Notes: generated by a model from the letters alone, not told the origin. Positions 43,365-52,161 are shown, numbered from the stretch's first letter. The stretch is 64,000 nucleotides of DNA from Mucilaginibacter flavidus (GCF_024055575.1 NZ_JAMXOE010000007.1:62001-126000), one strand, 5' to 3'. Program-made: numbers and translations.

Positions 43365-44536
43365 TGATAATGATGAAAAAGTCAGCTTTAATTGTTTTGA
43401 TGGGTGCTTTTGTATGTTTCTCAGCCGCGGCACAGGAAAAGTTTAATGGACTGGGTGTAAACATGGGAAACCTTTACCGCATGTCGGATGCGAAGACCCG
43501 CTCTATTAGCCCGGAGAATTTTAATGGTGAAAAAGGCAAAGGCGGCATGGCTACTACAGGTACAGGTGCGGGGCCGTCACGGGAGTTGGGCCAGGGCTGG
43601 AAAGTTAGTCCCAGCGTTGTGATAAAAAAACACACTACGTACACCGTTGCAGAAATAAATGAATCAGGGGCCATACAGCATATATGGATGACGCCTACGG
43701 GCAACTGGCGCTACTCCATCATCCGTTTTTATTGGGACGATGAAACCACGCCATCAGTAGAAACGCCGGTTGGCGACTTTTTCTGTATGGGCTGGGGCAG
43801 GTATGCCGCGGTAACTTCACTGGCTGTAGTGGTGAACCCGGGCAGCGGGCTAAATTGTTACTGGCCAATGCCTTTTCGCAAAAAATGCCGCATAACAATG
43901 GAGAATATTGCTGATGAAGATATGGTGCTGTACTACCAGGTTGATTATACCCTTACCGATGTGCCTAAAGATGCGGGCTATTTCCACGCACAGTTCCGCC
44001 GGGTAAATCCTTTGCCGTTTAAGCAGGACTATACAATAGTTGACGGAATTACCGGCAAAGGACAGTATGTGGGTACATACCTTGCTTATGGCTCAAATAA
44101 AAACGGCTGGTGGGGCGAAGGCGAAATAAAATTCTTTATGGATGGCGATACCAAATTCCCAACAATTGCGGGCACTGGTACCGAAGATTATTTTAACGGT
44201 GCCTATGATTTCGACAGCCAGCATAAAAAGGCTGATGGGGCTGAAACCAGCCAATACACCGAGTTTAGCGGTCCTTACACCGGCTTGCCACAGGTATTAC
44301 GCGGCGATGGCCATTATGACATAGCACAACGCTTTGGCCTTTATCGCTGGCATATTGCCGACCCGGTACGTTTTGAAAAAGATTTGAAAGTTACCCTGCA
44401 GGATTTAGGCTGGCACCACGATGGTCGTTATATGCCCTTACAGGATGATTTAGCAACCGTAGCCTTCTGGTACCAAAGTGAACCGCACGGTGTTTTCCCG
44501 GTGTTCCCGTCGAAGGATGTGCTTGAGGTAAACTAA
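43364..44536 (+). CDS. Secreted DUF2961 / glycoside hydrolase family 172 protein
   Basis: 390 residues, with the likely start at the third ATG (43373, MKKSALIVLMGAFVCFSAAA) and a signal peptide cut after AAAQ. The GH172 fold begins at NLYRMSDAKTRSISPENFNG (about 36-55). Further marks are GAIQHIWMTPTGNWRYSIIR, YWPMPFRKKCRI, FPTIAGTGTEDYFNGAYDF (with the catalytic acidic pair region) and GLYRWHIADPVRF. Described GH172 members include a difructose dianhydride enzyme and exo-acting D-arabinofuranosidases. It lies at the end of a sugar-oxidation cluster and overlaps the lactonase by 1 nt, so it probably releases the sugar that the cluster degrades. Confidence 0.85.
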   Translation: MIMMKKSALIVLMGAFVCFSAAAQEKFNGLGVNMGNLYRMSDAKTRSISPENFNGEKGKGGMATTGTGAGPSRELGQGWKVSPSVVIKKHTTYTVAEINESGAIQHIWMTPTGNWRYSIIRFYWDDETTPSVETPVGDFFCMGWGRYAAVTSLAVVVNPGSGLNCYWPMPFRKKCRITMENIADEDMVLYYQVDYTLTDVPKDAGYFHAQFRRVNPLPFKQDYTIVDGITGKGQYVGTYLAYGSNKNGWWGEGEIKFFMDGDTKFPTIAGTGTEDYFNGAYDFDSQHKKADGAETSQYTEFSGPYTGLPQVLRGDGHYDIAQRFGLYRWHIADPVRFEKDLKVTLQDLGWHHDGRYMPLQDDLATVAFWYQSEPHGVFPVFPSKDVLEVN

Positions 44537-44551
44537 GATTTTTAAGATTAA

Positions 44552-44620
44552 TTGGATTAAAGGATTTACATGTTGTATAGAGTTTTAAACATCGTGTAAA
44601 TCCTAAAGTCCTTTAATCCC
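44552..44620. repeat. Intergenic inverted repeat, GGATTAAAGGATTTACA type
   Basis: Left 44552-44572 (TTGGATTAAAGGATTTACAT and on) pairs imperfectly with right 44590-44620 (TGTAAATCCT..CCTTTAATCC). It separates the convergent GH172 and protease genes and resembles the hairpins at 29966 and 52956. Confidence 0.65.
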
Positions 44621-44623
44621 GGT

Positions 44624-45856
44624 TCAGATCCTTCTCTTCAACGTTATAATCACGTTATCATACTTTTTGTCATGATAAACCTCTAATAGCAAACTGCGGT
44701 CATCCTGCGATTTAAAAAGATTGTCAACCTCTTCCAGGCTCATATTGGCAATCAGTTTAAAGTTTATCGAAACAATTTCATCGTCTTTTTCAAGGCCAAC
44801 TTTATCTGCAGCGGAGCCAGGCTCTACACGGCTGATGATTATCCGCCTGAAGCCATCACCATCGGCATAATATTCCAGGCCGCTCATATCCTGTTCAAAA
44901 GGCGCTTTAAAACTGGGGCCTGGCTTAAGGTACATGGCGCCACCTGCATAGTCAAACACTATAGTAAATTTTTTAATTAGTCCAATACCCAGGTTACCGT
45001 CCCGTTTTATGTTGATGTATTTTCTTAACGAATCGTCTTGCGGAAAAGAAGAAATGATATCCTTTATTTTGTATTTGCCCATCGCAATTTCGTTCACCCG
45101 GCTGATGTACCCATTTATCGGGCCGCTAAAGCCGACCCCCAGGTTTGCATGGATACATTTTTTGGTCAACTCTGTTTTGTCGGAAACATTTTCGAGCGAA
45201 AGTGGATGACCGGCACCAAGGTCGACAATAAGCTTACTCCTTTTAATTTCGCCGCTGGGCATCACAATATTTGTTTCAAAATATGGCTTGTGATCTTCTA
45301 TGGTTATTGGCACCCGTTCACCTTTTGCAAATCGTTTAGTCTCGCTGGGGCGGTATACGGTGAGGGTTGAATCGCCAAAATTTACCTTTACGGCCAGGTT
45401 ATTGAAAAATTCATAACCCAATAATCCGTGTATAGGCATTCCAGCGTAATTTGACAAGCCAAACTGGTCTTTTTTTAATATCGCGGCATTAACCCCATAG
45501 CTGGTAAGGCCGGGTATACCAATATTTAAAACAGACGATGCATACGCCTCGTACGATTCGTTTTCGCCAAAACCACGGAGCTTAAGAATGCGCCTTGATG
45601 ACATATCAAGCGAGTCGATCAACAACGGATCGGTAATAATCATCAGGCCGACGCCCGTATCCATCACAAAATTATAGGGGCCCTTGTTATTGATCCGCAA
45701 TTTGATAATAATCATATTACGTACCAGCCTGAACGGTATAGTTACTTTATTGCGGTTGCTATTTAAATCGAATGACTGGGAGTAGGCTGTGGTGAAAATA
45801 AAGCAATTTAAATACAACAGCCACATCATAAACCGGTGTGTATTTTTACTAAACAT
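44624..45856 (-). CDS. Secreted retropepsin-like aspartyl protease with PDZ domain
   Basis: 410 residues with an N-terminal hydrophobic segment (MMWLLYLNCFIFTTAYS) that serves as signal peptide. Two aspartyl-protease half-sites are visible: VMDTGVGLMIIT (DTG, near 65-67) and IVDLGAGHPLSL (DLG). A PDZ domain covers about 310-400 (IIISRVEPGSAADKVGLEKD and DEIVSINF). Such PDZ aspartyl proteases are common in Bacteroidota and act in the periplasm or at the surface on unknown substrates. It is monocistronic, running away from the pseudogene and regulator at 46 kb. Confidence 0.82.
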   Translation of the reverse strand: MFSKNTHRFMMWLLYLNCFIFTTAYSQSFDLNSNRNKVTIPFRLVRNMIIIKLRINNKGPYNFVMDTGVGLMIITDPLLIDSLDMSSRRILKLRGFGENESYEAYASSVLNIGIPGLTSYGVNAAILKKDQFGLSNYAGMPIHGLLGYEFFNNLAVKVNFGDSTLTVYRPSETKRFAKGERVPITIEDHKPYFETNIVMPSGEIKRSKLIVDLGAGHPLSLENVSDKTELTKKCIHANLGVGFSGPINGYISRVNEIAMGKYKIKDIISSFPQDDSLRKYINIKRDGNLGIGLIKKFTIVFDYAGGAMYLKPGPSFKAPFEQDMSGLEYYADGDGFRRIIISRVEPGSAADKVGLEKDDEIVSINFKLIANMSLEEVDNLFKSQDDRSLLLEVYHDKKYDNVIITLKRRI

Positions 45857-45876
45857 AACAAAAAAATTAATGTACG

Positions 45877-46184
45877 TTAAACACTGCCGGGTTTTGCGCC
45901 GGCTAATATAAAAGCACAGCCACCCAGGCTGGCTTCTTTAAATGTATCTGTAATATAGGCGCTTATGGGCGCTTGTTTTATAATTGGTGGAATTTCTATT
46001 AAAATTACGAATAAAAATATTAGTATTCCAAAGTAAATATGCAAGCCAATTTTGCCTGCTAATCAGTACCGGGAGCCAAGAACAAGAAGTAAAGCAATTA
46101 GCCAGCTGCTTGGTGTCATTACAGTTATAATCTCCCGGCGCTTATCTTCACCGGATGATTATCGCTCATTTCTTTTTGATTCAT
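45877..46184 (-). pseudogene. Remnant of a small membrane protein, broken by a frameshift and a TGA
   Basis: From the ATG at 46119 the frame reads MTPSSWLIALLLVLGSRY, then TGA (plus-strand TCA at 46063-46065), then LAGKIGLHIYFGILIFLFVI and on to GCAFILAGAKPGSV with TAA at 45877. The stop fits Trp (TGG to TGA). Upstream, an ATG at 46184 gives MNQKEMSDNHPVKI in another frame, which looks like the original N-terminus, so a frameshift lies near 46130-46160. The intact protein would have about 100 residues and two or three membrane helices. I do not recognise the family. It lies in what looks like an empty 480-nt gap. Confidence 0.55.
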
Positions 46185-46254
46185 GATTCTTAGCTCCCGA
46201 ATCTGATTTATTGTATAAATTTATGCAGATATTGATTCGAAAGCTATTCAGGGC

Positions 46255-46282
46255 TTATACAAGTTTGTACAAGTTTGTACAA
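46255..46282. promoter_or_regulatory. Three helically phased TTRTACAA palindromes upstream of the 46338 gene
   Basis: TTATACAA (46255), TTGTACAA (46265) and TTGTACAA (46275) recur at exactly 10-bp intervals, one DNA turn, so all three face the same side of the helix. They lie 56-83 nt before the ATG at 46338. An AGCTATTC word flanks the array on both sides (46242 and 46288). Confidence 0.6.
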
Positions 46283-46337
46283 GCCCAGCTATTCGGCAGG
46301 ATGTGGTATTTTTGTCTTACTATACAGGATATTGACT

Positions 46338-47693
46338 ATGCATAACGACGAGTTTTACATCGAAAAAGCCAAAAAGTTATTTGAAATAAATACCGGTTGG
46401 GGCGATAGCGGCGAATGGACAAACCAGGATTTCGTAATATTGAGTGAGAAAATACAGGAAAAAACCAATGTAGCATTAAGCCATGTAACACTTAAACGTG
46501 TTTGGGGGAAAGTGAAATATGAAAGTCTTCCTAATACCCATACTCTTGACACGCTTGTACAGTTTTTAGGTTATGAAAACTGGCGCAGCTTTAAATCGCA
46601 AAACGGAAATGGCGTGGTACCTGCGCAGCCGATAATCCAGCCTGCCGCAATTATTCCGGCGATTGAGGCGAAAATTTCAGCTACACAAAAAAGGCCAATT
46701 GTTGTTAAATTTGCATTATTCGGTGTTTGCGTTATAGCCGTAATTGTGTCGGTGTTTTCTGTAAAGAAAAAGCCGCCAGTAATTAACAACGGCGATTATA
46801 AATTCAGCAGTAGAACAGTAGTAACGGCCGGGCTGCCTAACTCTGTGATTTTTAACTACGATGCCACCAAGTCGCCCTATGATTCAGTTGTGATCCAGCA
46901 ATCGTGGGACAAACACCGGCAGGATAGGGTATCAAAAGACGACCACCAGCATACCTCAATTTACTATTATCCCGATTACTATAAAGCCAGGCTCATTGTA
47001 GGCGGAAAATCGGTAAGCGTGCACAAACTATTGATAAGATCAAACGGCTGGTTGCCGATGGTAACGCAATTGCCGGTGCCGGTATATTTTACAAAGGAAG
47101 AGGCTATTGTAAACGGTAAAATGACTATGCCGATTGAAAAAATCCAGGCAAAAAATATAAAACTGCAGCCTGTTCCGCTTGATATGTTGTATGGTAACGT
47201 GCGCGATTTTGGTGAGATCTACAGCGATAATTTCACCTTTGAAACGTCCGTTAAAAACGACTACAGGGAAGGGGCGGCAATATGTCAATTAAGCAAAATC
47301 TACATCCTGTGCGAGGGCACGGCTATTTATATTCCTCTATGCAGTAAAGGCTGCATATCCTCGCTCGATTTATTGTTTACCAATTACTATACGTCAGGAA
47401 AGCAAAATGACCTGTCGGTATTCGGGGTTGACTTTAATTCGTTTGTAAAAGTGAAGATTGAAACGGTTGACCATAAGGCCAAAATATTTTTAAACGACAA
47501 ATTGGTTTACAGTATAAACCAGGATATAGTTAAATCAAAAATAATCGGGTTTGCTTTTGCCTTCCAGGGCACAGGATCGGTTGATTACGTCAAACTATCC
47601 AACGGTAAAGTAAATTATCGGGATGACTTTAACGATACATCAGGAGGAACGCTGACTCAAGATTCAAGCGCCAAGAGTCAAGAATCAAGATAG
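46338..47693 (+). CDS. Membrane-anchored protein with N-terminal DNA-binding-like domain and periplasmic beta-sandwich
   Basis: 451 residues from MHNDEFYIEKAKKLFEIN. Residues about 1-90 form a helix-turn-helix-like unit (FVILSEKIQEKTNVALSHVT, then LKRVWGKVKYESLPN and FLGYENWRSFK) that I recall as an abundant Bacteroidota paralogous type, function unproven. A transmembrane helix at about 128-146 (VVKFALFGVCVIAVIVSVFS) separates it from a periplasmic region with PKD-like and LamG/concanavalin-like strands (EIYSDNFTFETSVKND, VDYVKLSNGKVNYRDDF). It may work as a one-component sensor. The longer frame from the TTG at 46275 would start inside the operator array and is rejected. The last residues (TQDSSAKSQESR) are encoded by a repeat. 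Confidence 0.72.
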   Translation: MHNDEFYIEKAKKLFEINTGWGDSGEWTNQDFVILSEKIQEKTNVALSHVTLKRVWGKVKYESLPNTHTLDTLVQFLGYENWRSFKSQNGNGVVPAQPIIQPAAIIPAIEAKISATQKRPIVVKFALFGVCVIAVIVSVFSVKKKPPVINNGDYKFSSRTVVTAGLPNSVIFNYDATKSPYDSVVIQQSWDKHRQDRVSKDDHQHTSIYYYPDYYKARLIVGGKSVSVHKLLIRSNGWLPMVTQLPVPVYFTKEEAIVNGKMTMPIEKIQAKNIKLQPVPLDMLYGNVRDFGEIYSDNFTFETSVKNDYREGAAICQLSKIYILCEGTAIYIPLCSKGCISSLDLLFTNYYTSGKQNDLSVFGVDFNSFVKVKIETVDHKAKIFLNDKLVYSINQDIVKSKIIGFAFAFQGTGSVDYVKLSNGKVNYRDDFNDTSGGTLTQDSSAKSQESR

Positions 47694-47743
47694 GAAATCG
47701 CAATTTAGCAATAAGCTAATTCCTGACTCTTGGTTCTTGTCTC
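47653..47743. repeat. Intergenic inverted repeat, CAAGAnTCAAG / TTCCTGACTCTTGG family
   Basis: Left part 47653-47694 contains CAAGATTCAAG, CCAAGAGTCAAGAATCAAGA and AGGAA; right part 47720-47743 is TTCCTGACTCTTGGTTCTTG. It supplies the last codons and stop of the 46338 gene. A related segment follows the helicase gene at 18665. Confidence 0.7.
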
Positions 47744-47749
47744 TCTTTT

Positions 47750-49882
47750 TTACTTACAAAGTTTTCGTTGTTCTTCAACCGCTTCTTTCGAGCCAAGTTC
47801 AATGGCCTTGTTTAAGTCCTGGCAGCCGCTTTTGTCGTTTTCCTGTAGTTTGGCAACTCCGCGGCTAAGCCATACATCGTAGTTGCGCGGGTTTAGTTCA
47901 ATCGCAGTTGCAAAATCTTTCAGGCCGCCATCATAGTCGCGCAAAAACATTTTGGCTTTTGCCCGCTGTACAAAGTTTATTTCGTCTTTAGGGCTAAGCT
48001 TTATTGCCTGTTTAAAATCGGCATTCATGGCTACCGTATCTTTCATATGCGCTTCGGCCAGGCCGCGGTAAGCATAAGTTTTAATGTTGTCGGGGTTTAT
48101 CAATAATACACTGATGTAATCATAAGCTGCACCTTCGTAGTTCTTCTGGATCATTTTCAAATTACCACGAATAAAATACGCATCGTCGTTATTCTGATCT
48201 TTTTCAAGAGCTTTGCTTATGTCGGTTGTAGCACCATCGTAATCTTTAAGCATCATTTTCAGGTTAGCCCTGCTGCTGTAAGCTTGTGATATGGCGTTTG
48301 AGTCAACGGCTATTGCGCGGTCAAAATCAATTAATGCGCCCCTGGTATCACCTGTACCGGCCATTGCGGTGCCCCGTAAAACCAGTATTTTACCATTCTT
48401 GGTATACGGAGTAACTGTTTTGTTAAATAGAAGCAAGGCCTCATTATACTGCCTGTCGTCAATCAATATTTTACCAAGCCTTATATAAGCCTGTTGGTTT
48501 TTAGGATCAAGCTCAACTTCTTTTTTAAAGTCGGCAATTGCGCCGGGTTTATCGCCCATACGACTTTTGGCTATACCACGGTTAAAATAGGCATCAGCAT
48601 TTGACGGTGCCATATTGATTGCGGTTGTGAAATCGGCTATGGCGCCGGGATAATCGACCAGCATTATTTTCATCTCGCCGCGACCAAAATAGCCTTCTGT
48701 ACTTTTTGGATTCAGGCGAATCGCTGAGTCATAATCAGCCAGTGCACCAGTTGTGTCCTGTAAGCCACGTTTTGCCTTGGCACGGGTTATATAAGCATAA
48801 CCATCAGGATTTTTAGCATAATTAACAGCATTGTTTGCGTCATCAAGCGCGCCGTGGTAATCTTTTTGATCTATTTTTAAATCGGCACGGTTTTGAAATG
48901 CTTCTGCCAGGTGGGCATCAAGTTCAATGGATTTGTTATAATCGGCCGTAGCAGCATCTTTGTTATCGCTTTTGCTTTCTGATATGCCGCGATATAAATA
49001 TAACTCAGGATTTTGCGGGTCAAGTGTTATTGCTTTATTAAAATAGTCGATGGCTGCTTTATTATCCGAGCTGTTGCTGATGGCTTTAGCCAGGTAATAA
49101 TACAGGTTATGCAGGCCGGGGTTCATCTGGCTTGCTTTTTTGTAATCCTCAATAGCGCCTTTATAGTCGCGCAGGTTTGTTTTTACATTGCCGCGGTAAA
49201 ATACTGCCTCGGCATTGTTGGGGTTCATCCGCAACGTAGTATTGTAATCGGCAACGGCGCCGTTATAATCCCCGATTGTACCTTTTGAATTTGCACGATA
49301 GTAGTAAACGTCGGCATTGTTGGGATTGAGCCTTATGGCAACATCGTAATCCTGTATAGCCCCTTTGCTGTCATTTATATTTGATTTAGCTACGCCACGG
49401 TACTCGTATAACTCAGCATTGTTGGGTGTAAGGTCAATTGCTTTTGTAAAGTCTTCAATGGCACCTACATAGTCGGCGGAGTTCAAGCGCGCGTTTGCGC
49501 GATAGTGGAACATATCGGAATTACGTAAGCCTAAGTCGATAGCTTTGGTATAATCATCAATAGCGCTTTTGTAGGCTTTAATATTACCGTTAGCATTTGC
49601 GCGGTAGTAATAGGCGTTTGCATTGCCTGGATCGATAGTTACAACCTTTGTATAGTCGTTAACTGCGTCGTCATATTGCTGGCTGTTACTATATGCATTT
49701 CCGCGATACAGGTAGGCTTTTACATTATTTCCATTAAGCTCAATAGCTTTGGTAAATTCAGGAATTGCTGCCTTATAGTTTTTTTGTGACGACAGGTCGT
49801 TTGCCATTTTCAGATGCTGGTCTGAGGTTTGGGCAAGGGCCAGGTAAGGTATAAATGAAATGATAACTAAAAGTCTTTTCAT
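47750..49882 (-). CDS. Large exported TPR-repeat protein
   Basis: 710 residues. A signal peptide (MKRLLVIISFIPYLALAQTS, cut near residue 17) is followed by about twenty 34-residue TPR units from residue 20 to the end. They are very regular, with blocks such as AYYYRANANGNIKAYKSAID, NAELYEYRGVAKSNINDSKG and DAYFNRGIAKSRMGD. The alpha-solenoid should act in the periplasm as a binding scaffold for an unknown partner. The high similarity between neighbouring units suggests recent internal duplication. No C-terminal effector domain. It is divergent from the Rieske gene across a 328-nt gap. Confidence 0.85.
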   Translation of the reverse strand: MKRLLVIISFIPYLALAQTSDQHLKMANDLSSQKNYKAAIPEFTKAIELNGNNVKAYLYRGNAYSNSQQYDDAVNDYTKVVTIDPGNANAYYYRANANGNIKAYKSAIDDYTKAIDLGLRNSDMFHYRANARLNSADYVGAIEDFTKAIDLTPNNAELYEYRGVAKSNINDSKGAIQDYDVAIRLNPNNADVYYYRANSKGTIGDYNGAVADYNTTLRMNPNNAEAVFYRGNVKTNLRDYKGAIEDYKKASQMNPGLHNLYYYLAKAISNSSDNKAAIDYFNKAITLDPQNPELYLYRGISESKSDNKDAATADYNKSIELDAHLAEAFQNRADLKIDQKDYHGALDDANNAVNYAKNPDGYAYITRAKAKRGLQDTTGALADYDSAIRLNPKSTEGYFGRGEMKIMLVDYPGAIADFTTAINMAPSNADAYFNRGIAKSRMGDKPGAIADFKKEVELDPKNQQAYIRLGKILIDDRQYNEALLLFNKTVTPYTKNGKILVLRGTAMAGTGDTRGALIDFDRAIAVDSNAISQAYSSRANLKMMLKDYDGATTDISKALEKDQNNDDAYFIRGNLKMIQKNYEGAAYDYISVLLINPDNIKTYAYRGLAEAHMKDTVAMNADFKQAIKLSPKDEINFVQRAKAKMFLRDYDGGLKDFATAIELNPRNYDVWLSRGVAKLQENDKSGCQDLNKAIELGSKEAVEEQRKLCK

Positions 49883-50210
49883 AATTGTGTTACATCAAAT
49901 TGGCAATAAACAAGCCAAACATGGTTTTTGATTTAGACTGAATGATAAAACGTTTCCTGTATAAGGTATTTTAATGCCAGTTGTATACTTAAATATCTCC
50001 GAAAATTAAACCTACAAGCAAAAATACAACCAAATGTGTAATTTTTGCCCCTGAAATCGTCCGGTGCTGTAATACGCAAATTGGCTGCAAATGGTTATAG
50101 TTTTATGAATAGGGGATTAGTTGCTCACTTTGGGGATTTAAAATCCCTGCTTAATTTTAAATGGTTTAGGTAGATTGGGGTTGATTTCCTAATTTACCCG
50201 CCGAAACCAA
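49883..50210. other. Intergenic gap without a recognised gene
   Basis: 328 nt between the divergent TPR and Rieske genes. I see no convincing ORF, tRNA or inverted repeat, and no exact TAnnTTTG box at a good distance from either start. It must hold both promoters. Confidence 0.5.
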
Positions 50211-50216
50211 ATGACT

Positions 50217-51305
50217 ATGACCAAATATTTTGTCGACCCGGATATTGCAAAAGCTAAAACATTGCATGCTGATTTCTACACAGATGGCGACGTTTTTGAG
50301 CAATGCAAAGAAAAAATATTTGCCCCGTCGTGGCAGTTTATTGGCGATGAAGACCTGGTTAAGGAAAAAGGGGACGTGCATCCGTTTTTACTTTTAGAAA
50401 ACTACCTTAATGAACCCTTACTAATAGCCCGGGATAAAAACGGCGATGTAAACGTATTATCAAATGTTTGCACACATCGCGGGAATTTAGTGGCCGATAA
50501 GGCTTGCAAGGTTAATAACCTGCGCTGCCGCTACCACGGGCGTATGTTTAACCTTGAGGGCAGTTTTATTTCGATGCCCGAATTTAAGGAGGTGGAAAAT
50601 TTTCCGACCGGGGATGACAACCTGACGAAACTGAACGTTTTTAAATGGAGCAATTGGTTATTTACATCACTGGATGCTAAATATCCACCCGACCTCTTTT
50701 TCCGGGATATGATGGAAAGGGTAAGCTGGATGCCGCTGGAGGATTTTAAATGTGAACCTTCATTATCGCGCGTGTTTAATGTAAAGGCCAACTGGGCATT
50801 ATATTGCGAAAATTATCTTGAAGGCTTCCATATACCTTTTGTGCATGCAGGCTTAAATGCTGTTATCGATTTCGGTGAATATGCTACCGAATTGTTTTTT
50901 CCTTATTCCAGTCTTCAATTGGGCTTAGCTAAAACCGATAAGGATTGTTTTAATTTACCCGAATCATCGCCTGATTATGGAAAAAATGTGGCGGCCTATT
51001 ATTTCTGGGTGTTTCCAAATATGATGTTTAATTTTTATCCATGGGGATTATCAATCAACGTAGTTGAACCCGTTTCCGTTGGTGAATGCCGGGTGAAGTT
51101 TTTCTCGTATGTGTGGGATACTTCAAAGCTCGATAAAGGGGCAGGTGCAGGTCTGGATAAAGTGGAGCAGGAAGATGAGGAAATTGTGGAGAACGTTCAA
51201 AAGGGCGTGCGTTCAAGATTTTACCAGCAGGGGCGGTACTCGGTAACCCGTGAACAAGGCACCCATCATTTTCACCGTATACTAGCCGAGTTTATGAATA
51301 AGTAA
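50217..51305 (+). CDS. Rieske non-heme iron oxygenase, alpha-subunit type
   Basis: About 362 residues (the ATG at 50211 adds two). In numbering from that ATG, the Rieske 2Fe-2S site is C87-x-H89 and C106-x2-H109 (NVCTHRGNL and RCRYHGRMF). The mononuclear iron site has H207 and H212 in NYLEGFHIPFVH, with the third carboxylate ligand in the C-terminal half. The family uses O2 and electrons from a separate reductase to hydroxylate, demethylate or cleave C-N bonds; choline/carnitine-type oxygenases are the closest layout. No reductase or ferredoxin gene is adjacent. Substrate unknown. Cytoplasmic. Confidence 0.88.
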   Translation: MTKYFVDPDIAKAKTLHADFYTDGDVFEQCKEKIFAPSWQFIGDEDLVKEKGDVHPFLLLENYLNEPLLIARDKNGDVNVLSNVCTHRGNLVADKACKVNNLRCRYHGRMFNLEGSFISMPEFKEVENFPTGDDNLTKLNVFKWSNWLFTSLDAKYPPDLFFRDMMERVSWMPLEDFKCEPSLSRVFNVKANWALYCENYLEGFHIPFVHAGLNAVIDFGEYATELFFPYSSLQLGLAKTDKDCFNLPESSPDYGKNVAAYYFWVFPNMMFNFYPWGLSINVVEPVSVGECRVKFFSYVWDTSKLDKGAGAGLDKVEQEDEEIVENVQKGVRSRFYQQGRYSVTREQGTHHFHRILAEFMNK

Positions 51306-51443
51306 TACACGTTTCTGTACTATTTGGTAATATAAATTAATCAATTACTTTATAACAAAAGCCCAATTTACGTGTTGTAAAACAGCATTGTAAACGCAAT
51401 GTAATAATGGATATTAAAATTATATGTTTAAACATCTATTATT

Positions 51444-51451
51444 TATCTTTG
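51444..51451 (+). promoter_or_regulatory. -7 promoter element of the yceI-like gene
   Basis: TATCTTTG matches TAnnTTTG exactly, 33 nt before the ATG at 51485. The -33 region is weak (TGTTTA). Confidence 0.6.
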
Positions 51452-51484
51452 ACCTATTAAAACAATCATAAAAAAATTAAAGTC

Positions 51485-52021
51485 ATGGCAACAATAACAA
51501 AATGGTCGATCGACCCAATGCACTCAGAAGTACAGTTTAAAGTAAAACACCTTGTAATATCAACAGTTAGCGGTTTCTTCAAAAGCTTTGAAGGCTCACT
51601 GGAAACAGAAGGAGATGATTTCGAAAATGCAGATATCACTTTCGCATTGAATATTGACAGCATTGATACTAACCAGACACAAAGGGACGAGCACTTAAAA
51701 TCAGCAGAGTTTTTTGATGCTGCCCAATACCCACAAATAACTTTCAAATCAACATCGTTTACAAAAACAGATGATGAAGAATACGAATTGAAAGGTGATT
51801 TGACAGTTAAAGGCATTACCAAGCCGGTTACATTGTCTGCGGAATTCGGCGGATCGACTGATGATTTCTACGGTAATACAAAAGCTGGTTTTGAAGTAAC
51901 CGGCAAAATTAACCGTAAGGAATTTGGCTTGACCTGGGATGGCGTTACCGAAGCAGGCTCAATTGTAGTAGGCGAGGATATTAAGCTGTTGATTAACGTT
52001 CAGTTTGCAAAACAGAAATAA
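51485..52021 (+). CDS. YceI family protein (lipocalin-like polyisoprenoid-binding fold)
   Basis: 178 residues covering a complete YceI barrel. WSIDPMHSEVQFKVKHLVIS is the opening signature, FKSFEGSLETE follows, and QTQRDEHLKSAEFFDAAQYP (about 60-79) and KGDLTVKGITKPV are conserved. The last strand is DIKLLINVQF. The fold binds long isoprenoid or fatty chains. Unlike E. coli YceI this copy has no signal peptide, so it is cytoplasmic, as in many Bacteroidota. Monocistronic, with its own promoter and a terminator. Confidence 0.92.
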   Translation: MATITKWSIDPMHSEVQFKVKHLVISTVSGFFKSFEGSLETEGDDFENADITFALNIDSIDTNQTQRDEHLKSAEFFDAAQYPQITFKSTSFTKTDDEEYELKGDLTVKGITKPVTLSAEFGGSTDDFYGNTKAGFEVTGKINRKEFGLTWDGVTEAGSIVVGEDIKLLINVQFAKQK

Positions 52022-52075
52022 GTTGTATTGTGTTGAGCGGGCTCGATTAAGTTAATTAGTTTGGCCCGGATAGTT

Positions 52076-52106
52076 AAAGCCATTTGTTAGCGCGAATGGC
52101 TTTTTG
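52076..52106 (+). terminator. Rho-independent terminator of the yceI-like gene
   Basis: AAAGCCATT (52076-52084) pairs with AATGGCTTT (from 52095), followed by T residues. Confidence 0.85.
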
Positions 52107-52161
52107 CTTTTGATAGCAATTGCGTTATTAATGATTACTTTAGTAACACAATATCAAACGG

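Noticed and set aside
16880..46065. TGA read as tryptophan (alternative genetic code), since several in-frame TGAs fit Trp
   Set aside because: Many intact genes in the window end in TGA at the proper place (for example the mobA fusion at 31706-31708, histidine phosphatase at 37858, FAH gene at 38872, KirBac at 58772), and the AraC gene is broken by TAA. Mutation or sequence error is simpler.
46275..46337. Longer start for the 46338 gene at the TTG 46275
   Set aside because: That start lies inside the phased palindrome array and gives an unconserved leader; MHNDEFYIEKAKKLF is the natural N-terminus.
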